Source: Myxococcota bacterium (GTDB lineage: Bacteria > Myxococcota_C > UBA6777). Taken from it: a stretch of 28,009 nt of DNA. The stretch is taken from NCBI GenBank assembly GCA_963169055.1, contig CAUJFU010000176.1, forward strand, positions 1 through 28,009, read 5' to 3'. Made by a program: the position numbers and the translations under genes. Below, piece after piece: positions 15,152-22,390 of this stretch (within the stretch, counting starts at the first letter, position 1; each line of letters opens with the position of its first letter). The notes beneath the pieces were generated by a model, which did not search any database, was not told where the DNA came from, and was given only the letters and a program-made list of their open reading frames with translations.

Positions 15152-15340
15152 CTCTGTTGTTCCTTTCTCTGCGCGCCTTTGTCGTTTCCACCGTTTTCGA
15201 CGCACACAACCTTGCTAAGCCGAGGCCGTGATCCCAACCTCCTGCTCTAACACAACCCCCCTCATGCACACAACCTCAAAGCGATCACTTCCGAACCTCT
15301 AACAGACCGTACGAGCCGCCCCATCCCCAAGGAGACACCC

Positions 15341-15910
15341 ATGCCGCCAATCCCACTCCCCCCAAAAAACGCTCTCTCCCTTCGCATCCAATCCACATGG
15401 GACGCACAACCACTCCCACCCCACGAACACATCACCGTGTTTGCATGGGACGATCCCAAACAAGTTCACTTTGTCTGGCAAGCACCTTTCTACAACGATC
15501 CCCCACCTCCCCATCCGATCGGCCCTACACCCCGCCTGTGGGAACACGAAGTTGTCGAGATCTTTGTTGCAGGACCACAAACCGCCGAAGGATGGCCTTA
15601 TTTGGAGATGGAATTCGGCCCACACGGACACCATCTCCTGCTCCAACTCTCTGCTATCCGCACGATACAAACCCAAGAACTCCCGTGCGATTATTCCTTT
15701 GACATCCAAAACAACCGATGGCTCGGCTATGCCCGCATCTTACGCACTGACTTTCCCTTGCAGCCTTGGACATGGAACGCTTATGCTATCCACAATAGCC
15801 CTCCCAAACGCCGCTATCTTTCGGCTTTTCCTGCACCGTCTCCCCAACCCGACTTCCACCAACCCGCCTGTTTTCGCCCCTTCTCACCACCCCGACTCTC
15901 ACTTCCTTGA
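15341..15910 (+). CDS. UPF0462 / C4orf33-like protein
   Basis: This encodes 189 residues. The ATG at 15341 follows AAGGAGA with a five-base gap. I recognise the pattern of the UPF0462 family (animal C4orf33): LWEHEVVEIFVAG, then YLEMEFGPHGHHLLLQL, then WLGYARI, WTWNAYAIHN, RYLSAFPAP and PDFHQPACFRPF, in family order and spacing. The fold is expected to resemble a family-9-type carbohydrate-binding beta-sandwich, but the function is unknown in any organism as far as I know. There is no signal peptide, so it is probably cytoplasmic. It is divergent from the HDAC-family gene with a 189-bp spacer containing two copies of GCACACAACCT (15202 and 15266). Downstream tatB appears to have its own promoter. 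Confidence 0.75.
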   Translation: MPPIPLPPKNALSLRIQSTWDAQPLPPHEHITVFAWDDPKQVHFVWQAPFYNDPPPPHPIGPTPRLWEHEVVEIFVAGPQTAEGWPYLEMEFGPHGHHLLLQLSAIRTIQTQELPCDYSFDIQNNRWLGYARILRTDFPLQPWTWNAYAIHNSPPKRRYLSAFPAPSPQPDFHQPACFRPFSPPRLSLP

Positions 15911-15924
15911 CGATTGAAATCGTC
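15909..15924. promoter_or_regulatory. 16-bp dyad (GACGATT/AATCGTC) after UPF0462-like gene
   Basis: A perfect inverted repeat with 7-bp arms and a 2-bp centre overlaps the last bases of the UPF0462-like stop codon, about 50 bp upstream of the putative tatB -35. There is no T-run, so an operator or a short 3' hairpin is more likely than a terminator. Confidence 0.3.
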
Positions 15925-15975
15925 CGATAGTCCGAACTGTTTAACAAAATCCATGCACGAGGGCTTGATTTTCCT

Positions 15976-16004
15976 TTGCGCCGCGTCAAGGATGCGATTA
16001 CATT
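15976..16004 (+). promoter_or_regulatory. Putative promoter of tatB-tatC operon
   Basis: TTGCGC (15976-15981) and TACATT (15999-16004) are 17 bp apart, leaving a leader of about 50 nt before the tatB ATG at 16060. Both boxes match the sigma70 consensus at four of six positions. Confidence 0.45.
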
Positions 16005-16059
16005 GCGCGCCAAGGTAGTGCTATGGCACCGCAAACAAACAACACAGGGAAGAAGAAGA

Positions 16060-16500
16060 ATGTTCAATATCGGTGTTTGGGAGATGACCCTGATCTTGGT
16101 GGCGGCCCTGCTTTTGCTCGGCCCCTCCAAGCTACCAGAGTTTGCTCGATGGATGGGAAAAGCCATGCGCGAAGTTCGCAGAGCCACCCAAGAAGTCAAA
16201 GATGCGATCAATTTTGAACTCGAACGCGAAGAACTCAATCGCATCAAAAACGAACTCGAAACCGAGATCCAAGGCCCTCTCAAAGACGTCCAACATTCTC
16301 TCGGTGACCTCCAAAACCAAGTCCACCAATCCCTTGACCCTTGGCAACCTCCCCAAGAATCCGAGATGATCATGGGCGATCCAACTTGTGGCGGAAACGA
16401 TGCCTCCGATGCCTCCAAAGCCGCCCACTCCGATATCCCTCCCTCCCTTGAAACGGCTCCCTCCCATCCTTCCGAACCATCCAGCAAAGTCGACGCATAA
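16060..16500 (+). CDS. tatB: Twin-arginine translocase subunit TatB
   Basis: This encodes 146 residues. The ATG at 16060 is preceded by an AGGGAAGAAG purine tract and begins the typical MFNIGVWEM. One membrane helix (about 3-21) contains Glu8, diagnostic of TatB over TatA, and leads into LGPSKLPEFARWMGK. An amphipathic helix and a long charged helix follow (about 22-85), with NELETEIQGPLKDV and similar heptads. The C-terminal 50 residues are Pro/Ser-rich. TatB binds twin-arginine signal peptides together with TatC at the inner membrane. tatC follows after 15 nt on the same strand. No separate tatA is in the window, so either it lies elsewhere or this protein serves both roles. Confidence 0.9.
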   Translation: MFNIGVWEMTLILVAALLLLGPSKLPEFARWMGKAMREVRRATQEVKDAINFELEREELNRIKNELETEIQGPLKDVQHSLGDLQNQVHQSLDPWQPPQESEMIMGDPTCGGNDASDASKAAHSDIPPSLETAPSHPSEPSSKVDA

Positions 16501-16515
16501 CCAAAGGATCCACTC

Positions 16516-18336
16516 GTGTCCAAACCATTCCATGCCGAAGATCACCAGATGTCCTTTACTCAACATCTCGGAGAACTCCGTACTCGTCTCCTGATCGCCT
16601 CGCTTGCGGTGATCTTTTGCTCGATCTTTGGCTTCACCTACGCCAAAGAGATCATCGGCTTCTTGATGGGGCCTCTCAAAGAGGCCACCGCTGGAACCAA
16701 CATCCAGCCCGACCTCCACTACCTCTCTCTCACCGAACCTCTCTTTCAATCCTTCAAGATCGCCCTATTTGCCGGGATCTTCTTTGCCTTCCCCGTTTGG
16801 GTCTGGCAAGCGTGGCTGTTTATCGCCCCCGGGCTCCACCCCAACGAACGCCGATTGATCGGACCTGTCCTCACAAGCTCGATCTTGCTTTTCGTTGCAG
16901 GAGCGACCTTTGCCTACAAGATCGCCGTCCCTTCGGCTTATCGCTTCCTCTTGATCTACGCCAGCCCACTCCAAGCCCAACCCGCCGCCCCTGTCCGTCA
17001 AGGCGGGCTCACTCTCGAACTTCTTCCCATCCCCACCCCACCCCACACACCGCAAACTAAAACCCCCTCCAAACGCCCTGTCCTACAGATCGATCTCCCC
17101 GCTCTCCAACAGCTCTTCGCTGCCTCCACGCTCCCAAGCCCATCGCCCATCCCATCTGCACACAAAACGCCCACACCATCGACGCTTCCGACACATCAAC
17201 ATCGCCCCTCCCCCTCTGCCACCCGCACCGCCAAAAAGACCGCCGCTTCGGCACAAAAGATCCCCCTCAAACCGATCCTGCGATTGCGTGCGAAAAACCT
17301 CTATCCACCGACTGATCCAAAACGCGTCGATCTGCTCCAAGCCGTCCAATCTCTCTTGCGCCAAAAATCGATCGACCTCCAATTCTCTGGGTCTCCACAA
17401 CGCTTTCAACTTCGCTACCAATGGGATTATCCCCACGCTTCCGAAGATGCGTGGGGGCAACTCAAACCCAACCTGACCTTACAAGCGTACCTCGGCATCT
17501 CTTCTTGGTTTTTGCTCGGCTTTGGCATCGTCTTTCAAACGCCTTTGGTGATCTTTTTGCTCGGCGTTTTTGGGATCGCTCCCCCCGAACTCCTCGCACA
17601 ATACCGCCGACACGCTTTTGTCTTGATCCTCATCATCTCTTCGGTCTTGACCCCCACAGGCGATCCGTTGAACCTCATGATCATGGCTCTTCCCATGTAC
17701 ATCCTCTTTGAGATCGGTCTTGCATTTTCTCGGGTCTTCTTGCGCAACCGAAAAGACAACGACTCCTCGGGAACACCACCCTCAGGAACACCACCCTCTT
17801 CGCCAACACCACCTCCCCCACCGTCCTCTCCCATTCCACCCGCCCCAACGTCACCGCCCGATCCGACAACGTATGTGATGTCCTTCCCTCCGCCCTTTGC
17901 GCCTTCTTCCAACGAACGGCCACCCGAAGAAGCACAAATCCAAGAGCAACAAGCAGGCGATATCTTTCTCCAAAACGAGCTGACCGCCGCTCTTTTTGCA
18001 CATACCGCACCTCCTTTGTCGCAAACCGCAGCCTCCGAACTCCCCCCCTCGTCCGTCCCCATCGAAACGTCGGCAAAGCCACCCGCCCTCCCACCTATCC
18101 GACCTCCCGATGGTTACACCATGCCTCGCGGAAGCCTCACTCAAACAGATCCACTCCCCCCCGATCCCGACGAATTCATCGAAGAATTCACTCCATCCCC
18201 CACTGACTCAACCCTCGATGAGATCTCACAGACACAACCCTCCGAGGCATCGCAGCCATCGCAAACTTCCGAGGCATCGCAGCCATCGCAATCAGAGCGG
18301 GATGGGGAGATCAAGAAAAAGGATGGCACACCTTGA
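16516..18336 (+). CDS. tatC: Twin-arginine translocase subunit TatC with periplasmic insertion and long cytoplasmic tail
   Basis: This encodes 606 residues, more than twice the usual 240-260. A GTG start at 16516 has AAAGGA seven bases upstream; the next ATG (16549) has a poorer site. The core is intact: HLGELRTRL (17-25), LSLTEPLFQSFK, FPVWVWQAWLFIAPGL, NERRLIGP with conserved Glu111, then helices four to six through FGIVFQTPLVIFLLG, SVLTPTGDP and PMYILFEIGLAFSR. About 165 residues (150-318) are inserted between helices three and four, on the periplasmic side. They contain Pro/Thr/Lys-rich stretches around a more folded-looking part at about 250-310. After the last helix comes a tail of about 195 residues, Pro/Ser-rich and acidic, with short internal repeats. 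It should be the receptor core of the Tat export system. Confidence 0.93.
   Translation: MSKPFHAEDHQMSFTQHLGELRTRLLIASLAVIFCSIFGFTYAKEIIGFLMGPLKEATAGTNIQPDLHYLSLTEPLFQSFKIALFAGIFFAFPVWVWQAWLFIAPGLHPNERRLIGPVLTSSILLFVAGATFAYKIAVPSAYRFLLIYASPLQAQPAAPVRQGGLTLELLPIPTPPHTPQTKTPSKRPVLQIDLPALQQLFAASTLPSPSPIPSAHKTPTPSTLPTHQHRPSPSATRTAKKTAASAQKIPLKPILRLRAKNLYPPTDPKRVDLLQAVQSLLRQKSIDLQFSGSPQRFQLRYQWDYPHASEDAWGQLKPNLTLQAYLGISSWFLLGFGIVFQTPLVIFLLGVFGIAPPELLAQYRRHAFVLILIISSVLTPTGDPLNLMIMALPMYILFEIGLAFSRVFLRNRKDNDSSGTPPSGTPPSSPTPPPPPSSPIPPAPTSPPDPTTYVMSFPPPFAPSSNERPPEEAQIQEQQAGDIFLQNELTAALFAHTAPPLSQTAASELPPSSVPIETSAKPPALPPIRPPDGYTMPRGSLTQTDPLPPDPDEFIEEFTPSPTDSTLDEISQTQPSEASQPSQTSEASQPSQSERDGEIKKKDGTP
18240..18293 (+). 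repeat. 27-bp direct duplication in tatC tail
   Basis: The unit TCCGAGGCATCGCAGCCATC plus seven bases occurs twice in frame, encoding SEASQPSQT and SEASQPSQS. A shorter 15-bp duplication (GGAACACCACCCTCA) lies upstream in the same tail near 17769-17798. Confidence 0.75.
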
Positions 18337-19598
18337 GGCGATGGATCGTGGATGGAGGGAAGCGATTGGAGGGGAGCGTTGAAGTCCAAGGCTCTAGCAG
18401 CTTGGGTCTTTTTGCGCTTTCGCTTTCCTTGATCACGGATGGCGCGTTGGAGATCGAAGGTCTTCCACAAAACGACGAGATCCAGCGGATGCGTGGGTTT
18501 CTCGAACAGATCGGGATGTCATGGACACAAACAGAAGAGCGCGTGTGCATCCAAGGCTCGCCACAAGAAAACACGATCCCCTACGGTCTTTTGCGGGAAA
18601 GTGAGACGTTGCTTTGGCCCGTAATACCGCTGCTTTTGCGGTGTGGCGCTGTGCGGTTTGCGATATCGCCCTACGATCCGATGCCTGCGCATATCTGGTC
18701 TGGTCTACTCGTGGGGCTTGAAAAAATGGGCGTCTCCATTACCCAAGAGACAGGCTATCTAAAACTCCACTCTGCGATGTTGAATAGTGCGGATCTTCGG
18801 GACGCTCCACCGCATCCGTTTCGTACAGCTTGTTGGATGCTCGCTGCCCTCGGAGCCGATGGACAAAGTGCCCTCTCGCTTTCCGACGAAGATCCGCTTC
18901 TCAACGAGCAGATCGCGGTGTTGCAATCCATGGGAGCAGCGATCCAGCGCGAAGGCAAGACGCTGCTCATCGATGGACGTGGCTCTTATGCACAACGGCC
19001 CCTGAAAAGCACCACGCTTCGACTGCCTGCTGATCGGCTAGAAACGGGGTTGTTGTTGTTGGCGACGATGATCACAGGTGGTCAGATCACCCTGACAGGT
19101 CGGCGTTTTTGGGGCATCGATACCTTGATCGACGCGCTTTATGAGACAGAGATCGACCTCCAACGGCCCACACCCGAGATGCTCCACCTCTACACCAACA
19201 AGCCCTTCCCTGCACCCGATCGCGCCCCTCCCCTCGACGTGCCCCCCACCCTTCGCAACGCTTGGTGGATCTGGTTGTTGCTGACACGATCACAACGATC
19301 CTTTTCACACGACACGCAGTATCCATCCCCTCAGATACGAAGCAAACTCCGCCAATTTGGCGTCTCTTTGACCGAAGGCTCTCAAAACCTCCGCCTCGGC
19401 CCCAAACAACGCCTTCACAGCGCAGAGATATCCATCCTGCATGGTTTCCATGAATTAGGGCTGTTGCTTGGGGCACTTTTCGTCGAAGGGCGCAGCGCAC
19501 TGCAAGAAAACGCCTTCACAGAACGCCTCGCAGCGTTTCCAAACAAACTCAAACAACTCGGCGCGTCGCTTTCGATCGACGAATACCTTCCTCGCTAG
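18333..19598 (+). CDS. MurA/EPSP-synthase-fold protein, probably catalytically degenerate
   Basis: This encodes 421 residues, the length of MurA. It starts at a TTG (18333) that overlaps the tatC stop codon by 4 nt, with AAGGA about nine bases upstream, so it is likely translationally coupled to tatC. The opening MRRWIVDGGKRLEGSVEVQG and later LRLPADRLETGLLLLATMIT and LGLLLGALFVEG align with UDP-GlcNAc enolpyruvyltransferase. However, the catalytic GAKN block (Lys22, Asn23) reads GSSSLG. The active-site loop with Cys115 is replaced by YDPMPAHIW. The PTDMQ segment (Asp305) reads PPTLRNA. These three losses, from alignment by eye, suggest a non-enzymatic paralogue, possibly regulatory or a scaffold at the envelope. 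The true murA would then be elsewhere. Codon choice shifts from G-rich to C-rich near 19150. Confidence 0.8.
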   Translation: MRRWIVDGGKRLEGSVEVQGSSSLGLFALSLSLITDGALEIEGLPQNDEIQRMRGFLEQIGMSWTQTEERVCIQGSPQENTIPYGLLRESETLLWPVIPLLLRCGAVRFAISPYDPMPAHIWSGLLVGLEKMGVSITQETGYLKLHSAMLNSADLRDAPPHPFRTACWMLAALGADGQSALSLSDEDPLLNEQIAVLQSMGAAIQREGKTLLIDGRGSYAQRPLKSTTLRLPADRLETGLLLLATMITGGQITLTGRRFWGIDTLIDALYETEIDLQRPTPEMLHLYTNKPFPAPDRAPPLDVPPTLRNAWWIWLLLTRSQRSFSHDTQYPSPQIRSKLRQFGVSLTEGSQNLRLGPKQRLHSAEISILHGFHELGLLLGALFVEGRSALQENAFTERLAAFPNKLKQLGASLSIDEYLPR

Positions 19599-19671
19599 AC
19601 GAAGAGTCGATGATGGAGAAGGCGAGAGATCTAAGGGGATGGGATGTTTGGCGCGAGATCTGTAGGGTGGG

Positions 19672-21441
19672 TTACTTTTTCTGTCCGGGGAAACCAGCAG
19701 GAGGGCCTTGGAAGCCGGGGAATCCGCCTGTCGGTTGTGGAAAAGGCGAGCCTGCGGGCGGCATGGGAGCAGATTGGGGAGGGCCTTGGAAGCCGGGGAA
19801 TCCGCCTGTCGGTTGTGGAAAGCCCGGGGCTGCGGGGCGTGGAGAGGGCATAGAACCCGTCGATGGTCCTTGCATACCGGGGAATCCGCCTGTCGGTTGT
19901 GGAAAAGGCGCTCCTGCGGGTGGCATCGGGGCTGCTTGGGGCGGGCCTTGAAAGCCGGGGAATCCACCTGTGGGTTGCGGCCCCATAGGTTGCGGAAAGC
20001 CCGGGGCTGCGGGGCGTGGCGCTTGCCCGCCAAGCGGAGGGCCTTGGAAGCCGGGAAATCCGCCTGTGGGCTGTGGAGCCATAGGTTGCGGAGCCATAGG
20101 TTGCGGAAAGCCCGAAGCTGCGGGGCGCGGCGCTTGCCCGCCAAGCGGAGGGCCTTGGAAGCCGGGGAATCCACCTGTGGGCTGTGGAGCCATCGTTTGT
20201 GGCGATACAGGCTGTGGAAAGCTCGGGGCTGCGGGGCGCGGCGCGGCCCCGGGAAACCCACCGGGAGCGGGAAACGTGCCGCTTGGTGTGGTTGCGGGTG
20301 CTTGTCCGAAATTGGGAAAACCACCTGTCGGTTGCGGAGCAGGAGCAGCCATCGCAGGGACAGGCATCGCAGCAGGTTGAGGAATCGCCATCCCTGCGGG
20401 TCGGGCCTGCATGGGCATCACAGGTCCGCCATTCACCGCAGCAAGCGCATCTTGGCTGCGTTGTGCAAATGGATTGGCGTTCGGGGCGGCAGGAGCGGGA
20501 CTTGCGAAAGGATTGGCCGAAGGTTGATCTTCTTCGACACCCGTCAATTTGCGAAGAGTGCCCGTTGATTCGGAGAACGGAGAACGGGGATCGTCGACGG
20601 AAAAGGGATTGGCTTCTTTGGGCGGAGCGGCATGACCGGATGGAGGGGCAAAACCGCGAGCAGGCAGCGCACGTTCGGGATCATTGCGATAAATATCGCC
20701 TTGTTCGCCTGCTGCGTCGGCAGAATCTTCTGCTCCCATCGGGACATCCGGGGTATTTAGACCGACCTGAGAAGGCGACACCTGCGGCTTTTTCACACGC
20801 GGGCGAGCCACCACACCACCTCGGTGGAGATGTTCTTGGATGCGCTGGATCAAGGTCGAAAGAAAATGCTCGAAGCCTTTGATCAGATCGCGCTCTTGGG
20901 TCATGTTGAGCTTGTCTTTGAAACGATCTTCGTTCTCGGGTCGATGCAGCGGCGTTCCGTCGTAGTCGACGGGTGTAAGGTGCATTTGGCGAACCAGATA
21001 ATAATCGTAGATATCCTCGCGAAAGCGGTTGATCTGTTCTGCTGGGAAATCGTACCCCGTACGCTCACAGATATCTTCGATTCGTTCGAGCAAAGTTTCG
21101 TTGTGAATCGCGAGGGTCGCGTTTGAACTCAACATCCCGTCAAAGTCAAACAGGCGAAGGTAAATCGCCAACGCCTCGCTCAACTTTCCCCCTTCTTCGA
21201 GGATGTCCGCTTCCTTCAACTTTCGACTCGCCAAGATCGGCAAGATCAACGCCCCAAAGAACAGCTTGATCTTGCGCCAAACCATCGCGGGTGGAGTCTG
21301 GCTGTCGATGCCCATGGATCGGAGAATTAACAGCATAATTCCCACCATGACGACACCCAACACCAAGCCGGAGAGGATCTTGATCGGGTCCGCTGCCAAC
21401 CAAAAGATCGCAAAAGGAGAAGCACTCCAGATCATCGTCAT
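19672..21441 (-). CDS. Membrane-anchored protein with C-terminal PQPTGGFP repeats
   Basis: This encodes 589 residues. The chosen ATG at 21441 has GAGG seven bases upstream; the frame is open further back but looks non-coding. Residues 1-45 contain one or two membrane helices (ASPFAIFWLAADP, then a Leu/Val/Ile-rich span). Residues about 50-230 are helical and charged, beginning with a segment resembling a TPR helix pair (LKEADILEEGGKLSEALAIY). From about 230 the protein is low complexity, rich in Pro, Ala and Asn. The last about 220 residues carry seven copies of PQPTGGFP, mostly continuing GFQGPP, interleaved with GQAPRPAA-type spacers. Such Gly/Pro repeats are typical of extended, sticky or multivalent regions. 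Orientation in the membrane is not determined. It has a good promoter at 21611-21639 and no recognisable partner genes. Confidence 0.75.
   Translation of the reverse strand: MTMIWSASPFAIFWLAADPIKILSGLVLGVVMVGIMLLILRSMGIDSQTPPAMVWRKIKLFFGALILPILASRKLKEADILEEGGKLSEALAIYLRLFDFDGMLSSNATLAIHNETLLERIEDICERTGYDFPAEQINRFREDIYDYYLVRQMHLTPVDYDGTPLHRPENEDRFKDKLNMTQERDLIKGFEHFLSTLIQRIQEHLHRGGVVARPRVKKPQVSPSQVGLNTPDVPMGAEDSADAAGEQGDIYRNDPERALPARGFAPPSGHAAPPKEANPFSVDDPRSPFSESTGTLRKLTGVEEDQPSANPFASPAPAAPNANPFAQRSQDALAAVNGGPVMPMQARPAGMAIPQPAAMPVPAMAAPAPQPTGGFPNFGQAPATTPSGTFPAPGGFPGAAPRPAAPSFPQPVSPQTMAPQPTGGFPGFQGPPLGGQAPRPAASGFPQPMAPQPMAPQPTGGFPGFQGPPLGGQAPRPAAPGFPQPMGPQPTGGFPGFQGPPQAAPMPPAGAPFPQPTGGFPGMQGPSTGSMPSPRPAAPGFPQPTGGFPGFQGPPQSAPMPPAGSPFPQPTGGFPGFQGPPAGFPGQKK
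19690..20335 (-). repeat. Gly/Pro-encoding tandem repeats in the membrane-protein gene
   Basis: Seven copies of the 24-bp sequence encoding PQPTGGFP recur at irregular multiples of three, with longer near-identical blocks of about 100 bp (for example around 19975-20090 and 20075-20185). The near identity at DNA level suggests recent duplication, and copy-number variation between strains is likely. Confidence 0.8.
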
Positions 21442-21610
21442 CAAAAAACCTCGATGTGTTAGCCAGAAAACCACCGTTGAGAAGGCCGATACCGTTCTTT
21501 TTCTGTCAAAACCCAAGAACAGACCGTATCCTTGTGCTTCGGGACGCCACCAAACAAAAGAAAAGCAGCAACCGAGAGGAATGAGGCTTTCTTGTTTCTT
21601 CGGCTGCACA

Positions 21611-21639
21611 AGTACATAGAAAAGCACCCGCCTTGTCAA
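21611..21639 (-). promoter_or_regulatory. Promoter of the PQPTGGFP-repeat membrane protein gene
   Basis: On the minus strand a perfect TTGACA (21639-21634) is followed after 17 bp by TGTACT (21616-21611). The start codon lies 170 bp downstream at 21441. The -35 is perfect and the -10 is moderate. Confidence 0.55.
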
Positions 21640-21758
21640 GCCCAAAGGTACACACACAGCGCCAAGACACCCAAGAAACATTCCTTTTCGTTTTGCTTCA
21701 CCGATCGCGAGGATCGCTCAAAGTGCCGCCCCCACGACGCAAGACTTGACAAGCGAAC

Positions 21759-21776
21759 GAAGATGCTGGCATCTTC
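21759..21776. promoter_or_regulatory. Perfect 18-bp dyad GAAGATGC-TG-GCATCTTC
   Basis: This is an inverted repeat with 8-bp arms and a 2-bp centre, eight bases after a plus-strand TTGACA (21746-21751). It sits where a -10 region or operator would be. The very short centre favours a protein-binding operator over an RNA hairpin. Confidence 0.4.
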
Positions 21777-21804
21777 TACGATTGAGTCGATGCTTGTTGG
21801 ATAC

Positions 21805-21824
21805 GCAAGAGAAACCTCTCTTGC
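21805..21824 (+). promoter_or_regulatory. Leader hairpin GCAAGAGA-AACC-TCTCTTGC
   Basis: A perfect 8-bp stem with a 4-nt loop lies about 50 bp upstream of the small acidic protein gene. No T-run follows on either strand, so it is more likely a leader or regulatory hairpin than a terminator. Confidence 0.4.
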
Positions 21825-21872
21825 AAAATCAAGCATCATCCGATCCCCTCGTGTATACGGGAGATATCGCTT

Positions 21873-22214
21873 ATGAAGATTCATCGCCCCAACGTGCGCG
21901 GAGCCTCGACACAAGGCGCTTCCCGCAACGAAAAAACCTCCAAAACAGAAGCCAACGATCGCCTCGAAGCTGCCGATGCCGTCGATCGCGTGGACGAAGT
22001 GGATCGGTTCGAACGTGGCGGCTCAGGCCAACAACAAGAACAACCCGAAGAACTCAGCCCAGAAGAAGCCGAGATGATCGCCGCATTGCTCGAAAATCCA
22101 CGCCTCGCACGACAAACCGAATGGGGGGCCATGCTCGGAATGGATGCCTTGCCTTCGAGCGTCGAAACCGCCATGGCAAGCGTTCTCGCCTTCGCAGACA
22201 CCGAAAGCGAATAA
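21873..22214 (+). CDS. Small acidic protein of unknown function
   Basis: This encodes 113 residues. The ATG at 21873 has GGGAG nine bases upstream. The first 20 residues are basic (MKIHRPNVRGAS...), followed by an Asp/Glu/Arg-rich stretch (residues 25-50), a Gln-rich spacer, and an acidic helical C-terminal part beginning with ELSPEEAEMIAALLENP and ending WGAMLGMDALPSSVETAM. There is no signal peptide, membrane span or cysteine. I do not recognise the family. It lies between a dyad-rich leader and a DUF1795-type gene on the same strand, separated from the latter by 176 bp. Confidence 0.65.
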   Translation: MKIHRPNVRGASTQGASRNEKTSKTEANDRLEAADAVDRVDEVDRFERGGSGQQQEQPEELSPEEAEMIAALLENPRLARQTEWGAMLGMDALPSSVETAMASVLAFADTESE

Positions 22215-22390
22215 CCCACAAACACAACACGGTCACGCCCAAAGCCTCGGTATCGCGCAAGATCAAGCAAAAACACCGAAGGCCACACCCAAGCCGTTCT
22301 CCAAACATAGCCTCCCAAACAACGAGAGGCCGTGAAAAAGACCCTGAGGCACCAAGATAGACTCTTCGATATCGCGTACCCGGTCCTTAG

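Larger units (their letters stand above)
21442..21872. other. 431-bp divergent spacer with promoter and several dyads
   Basis: No convincing gene is present between the divergently oriented genes at 19672-21441 (minus) and 21873-22214 (plus). The spacer holds a good minus-strand promoter (21611-21639), a plus-strand TTGACA at 21746, and two perfect 8-bp inverted repeats at 21759-21776 and 21805-21824. Frames on either strand here lack ribosome sites. Confidence 0.55.

Noticed and set aside
19708-20568. Plus-strand frames of up to 286 codons across the Gly/Pro repeat region
   Set aside because: These are shadows of the repeats. The minus-strand frame has membrane anchor, ribosome site and promoter.
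22000-22020. GGTTCGAAC resembling a tRNA T-loop
   Set aside because: It lies within the coding frame of the small acidic protein and no cloverleaf can be built around it.
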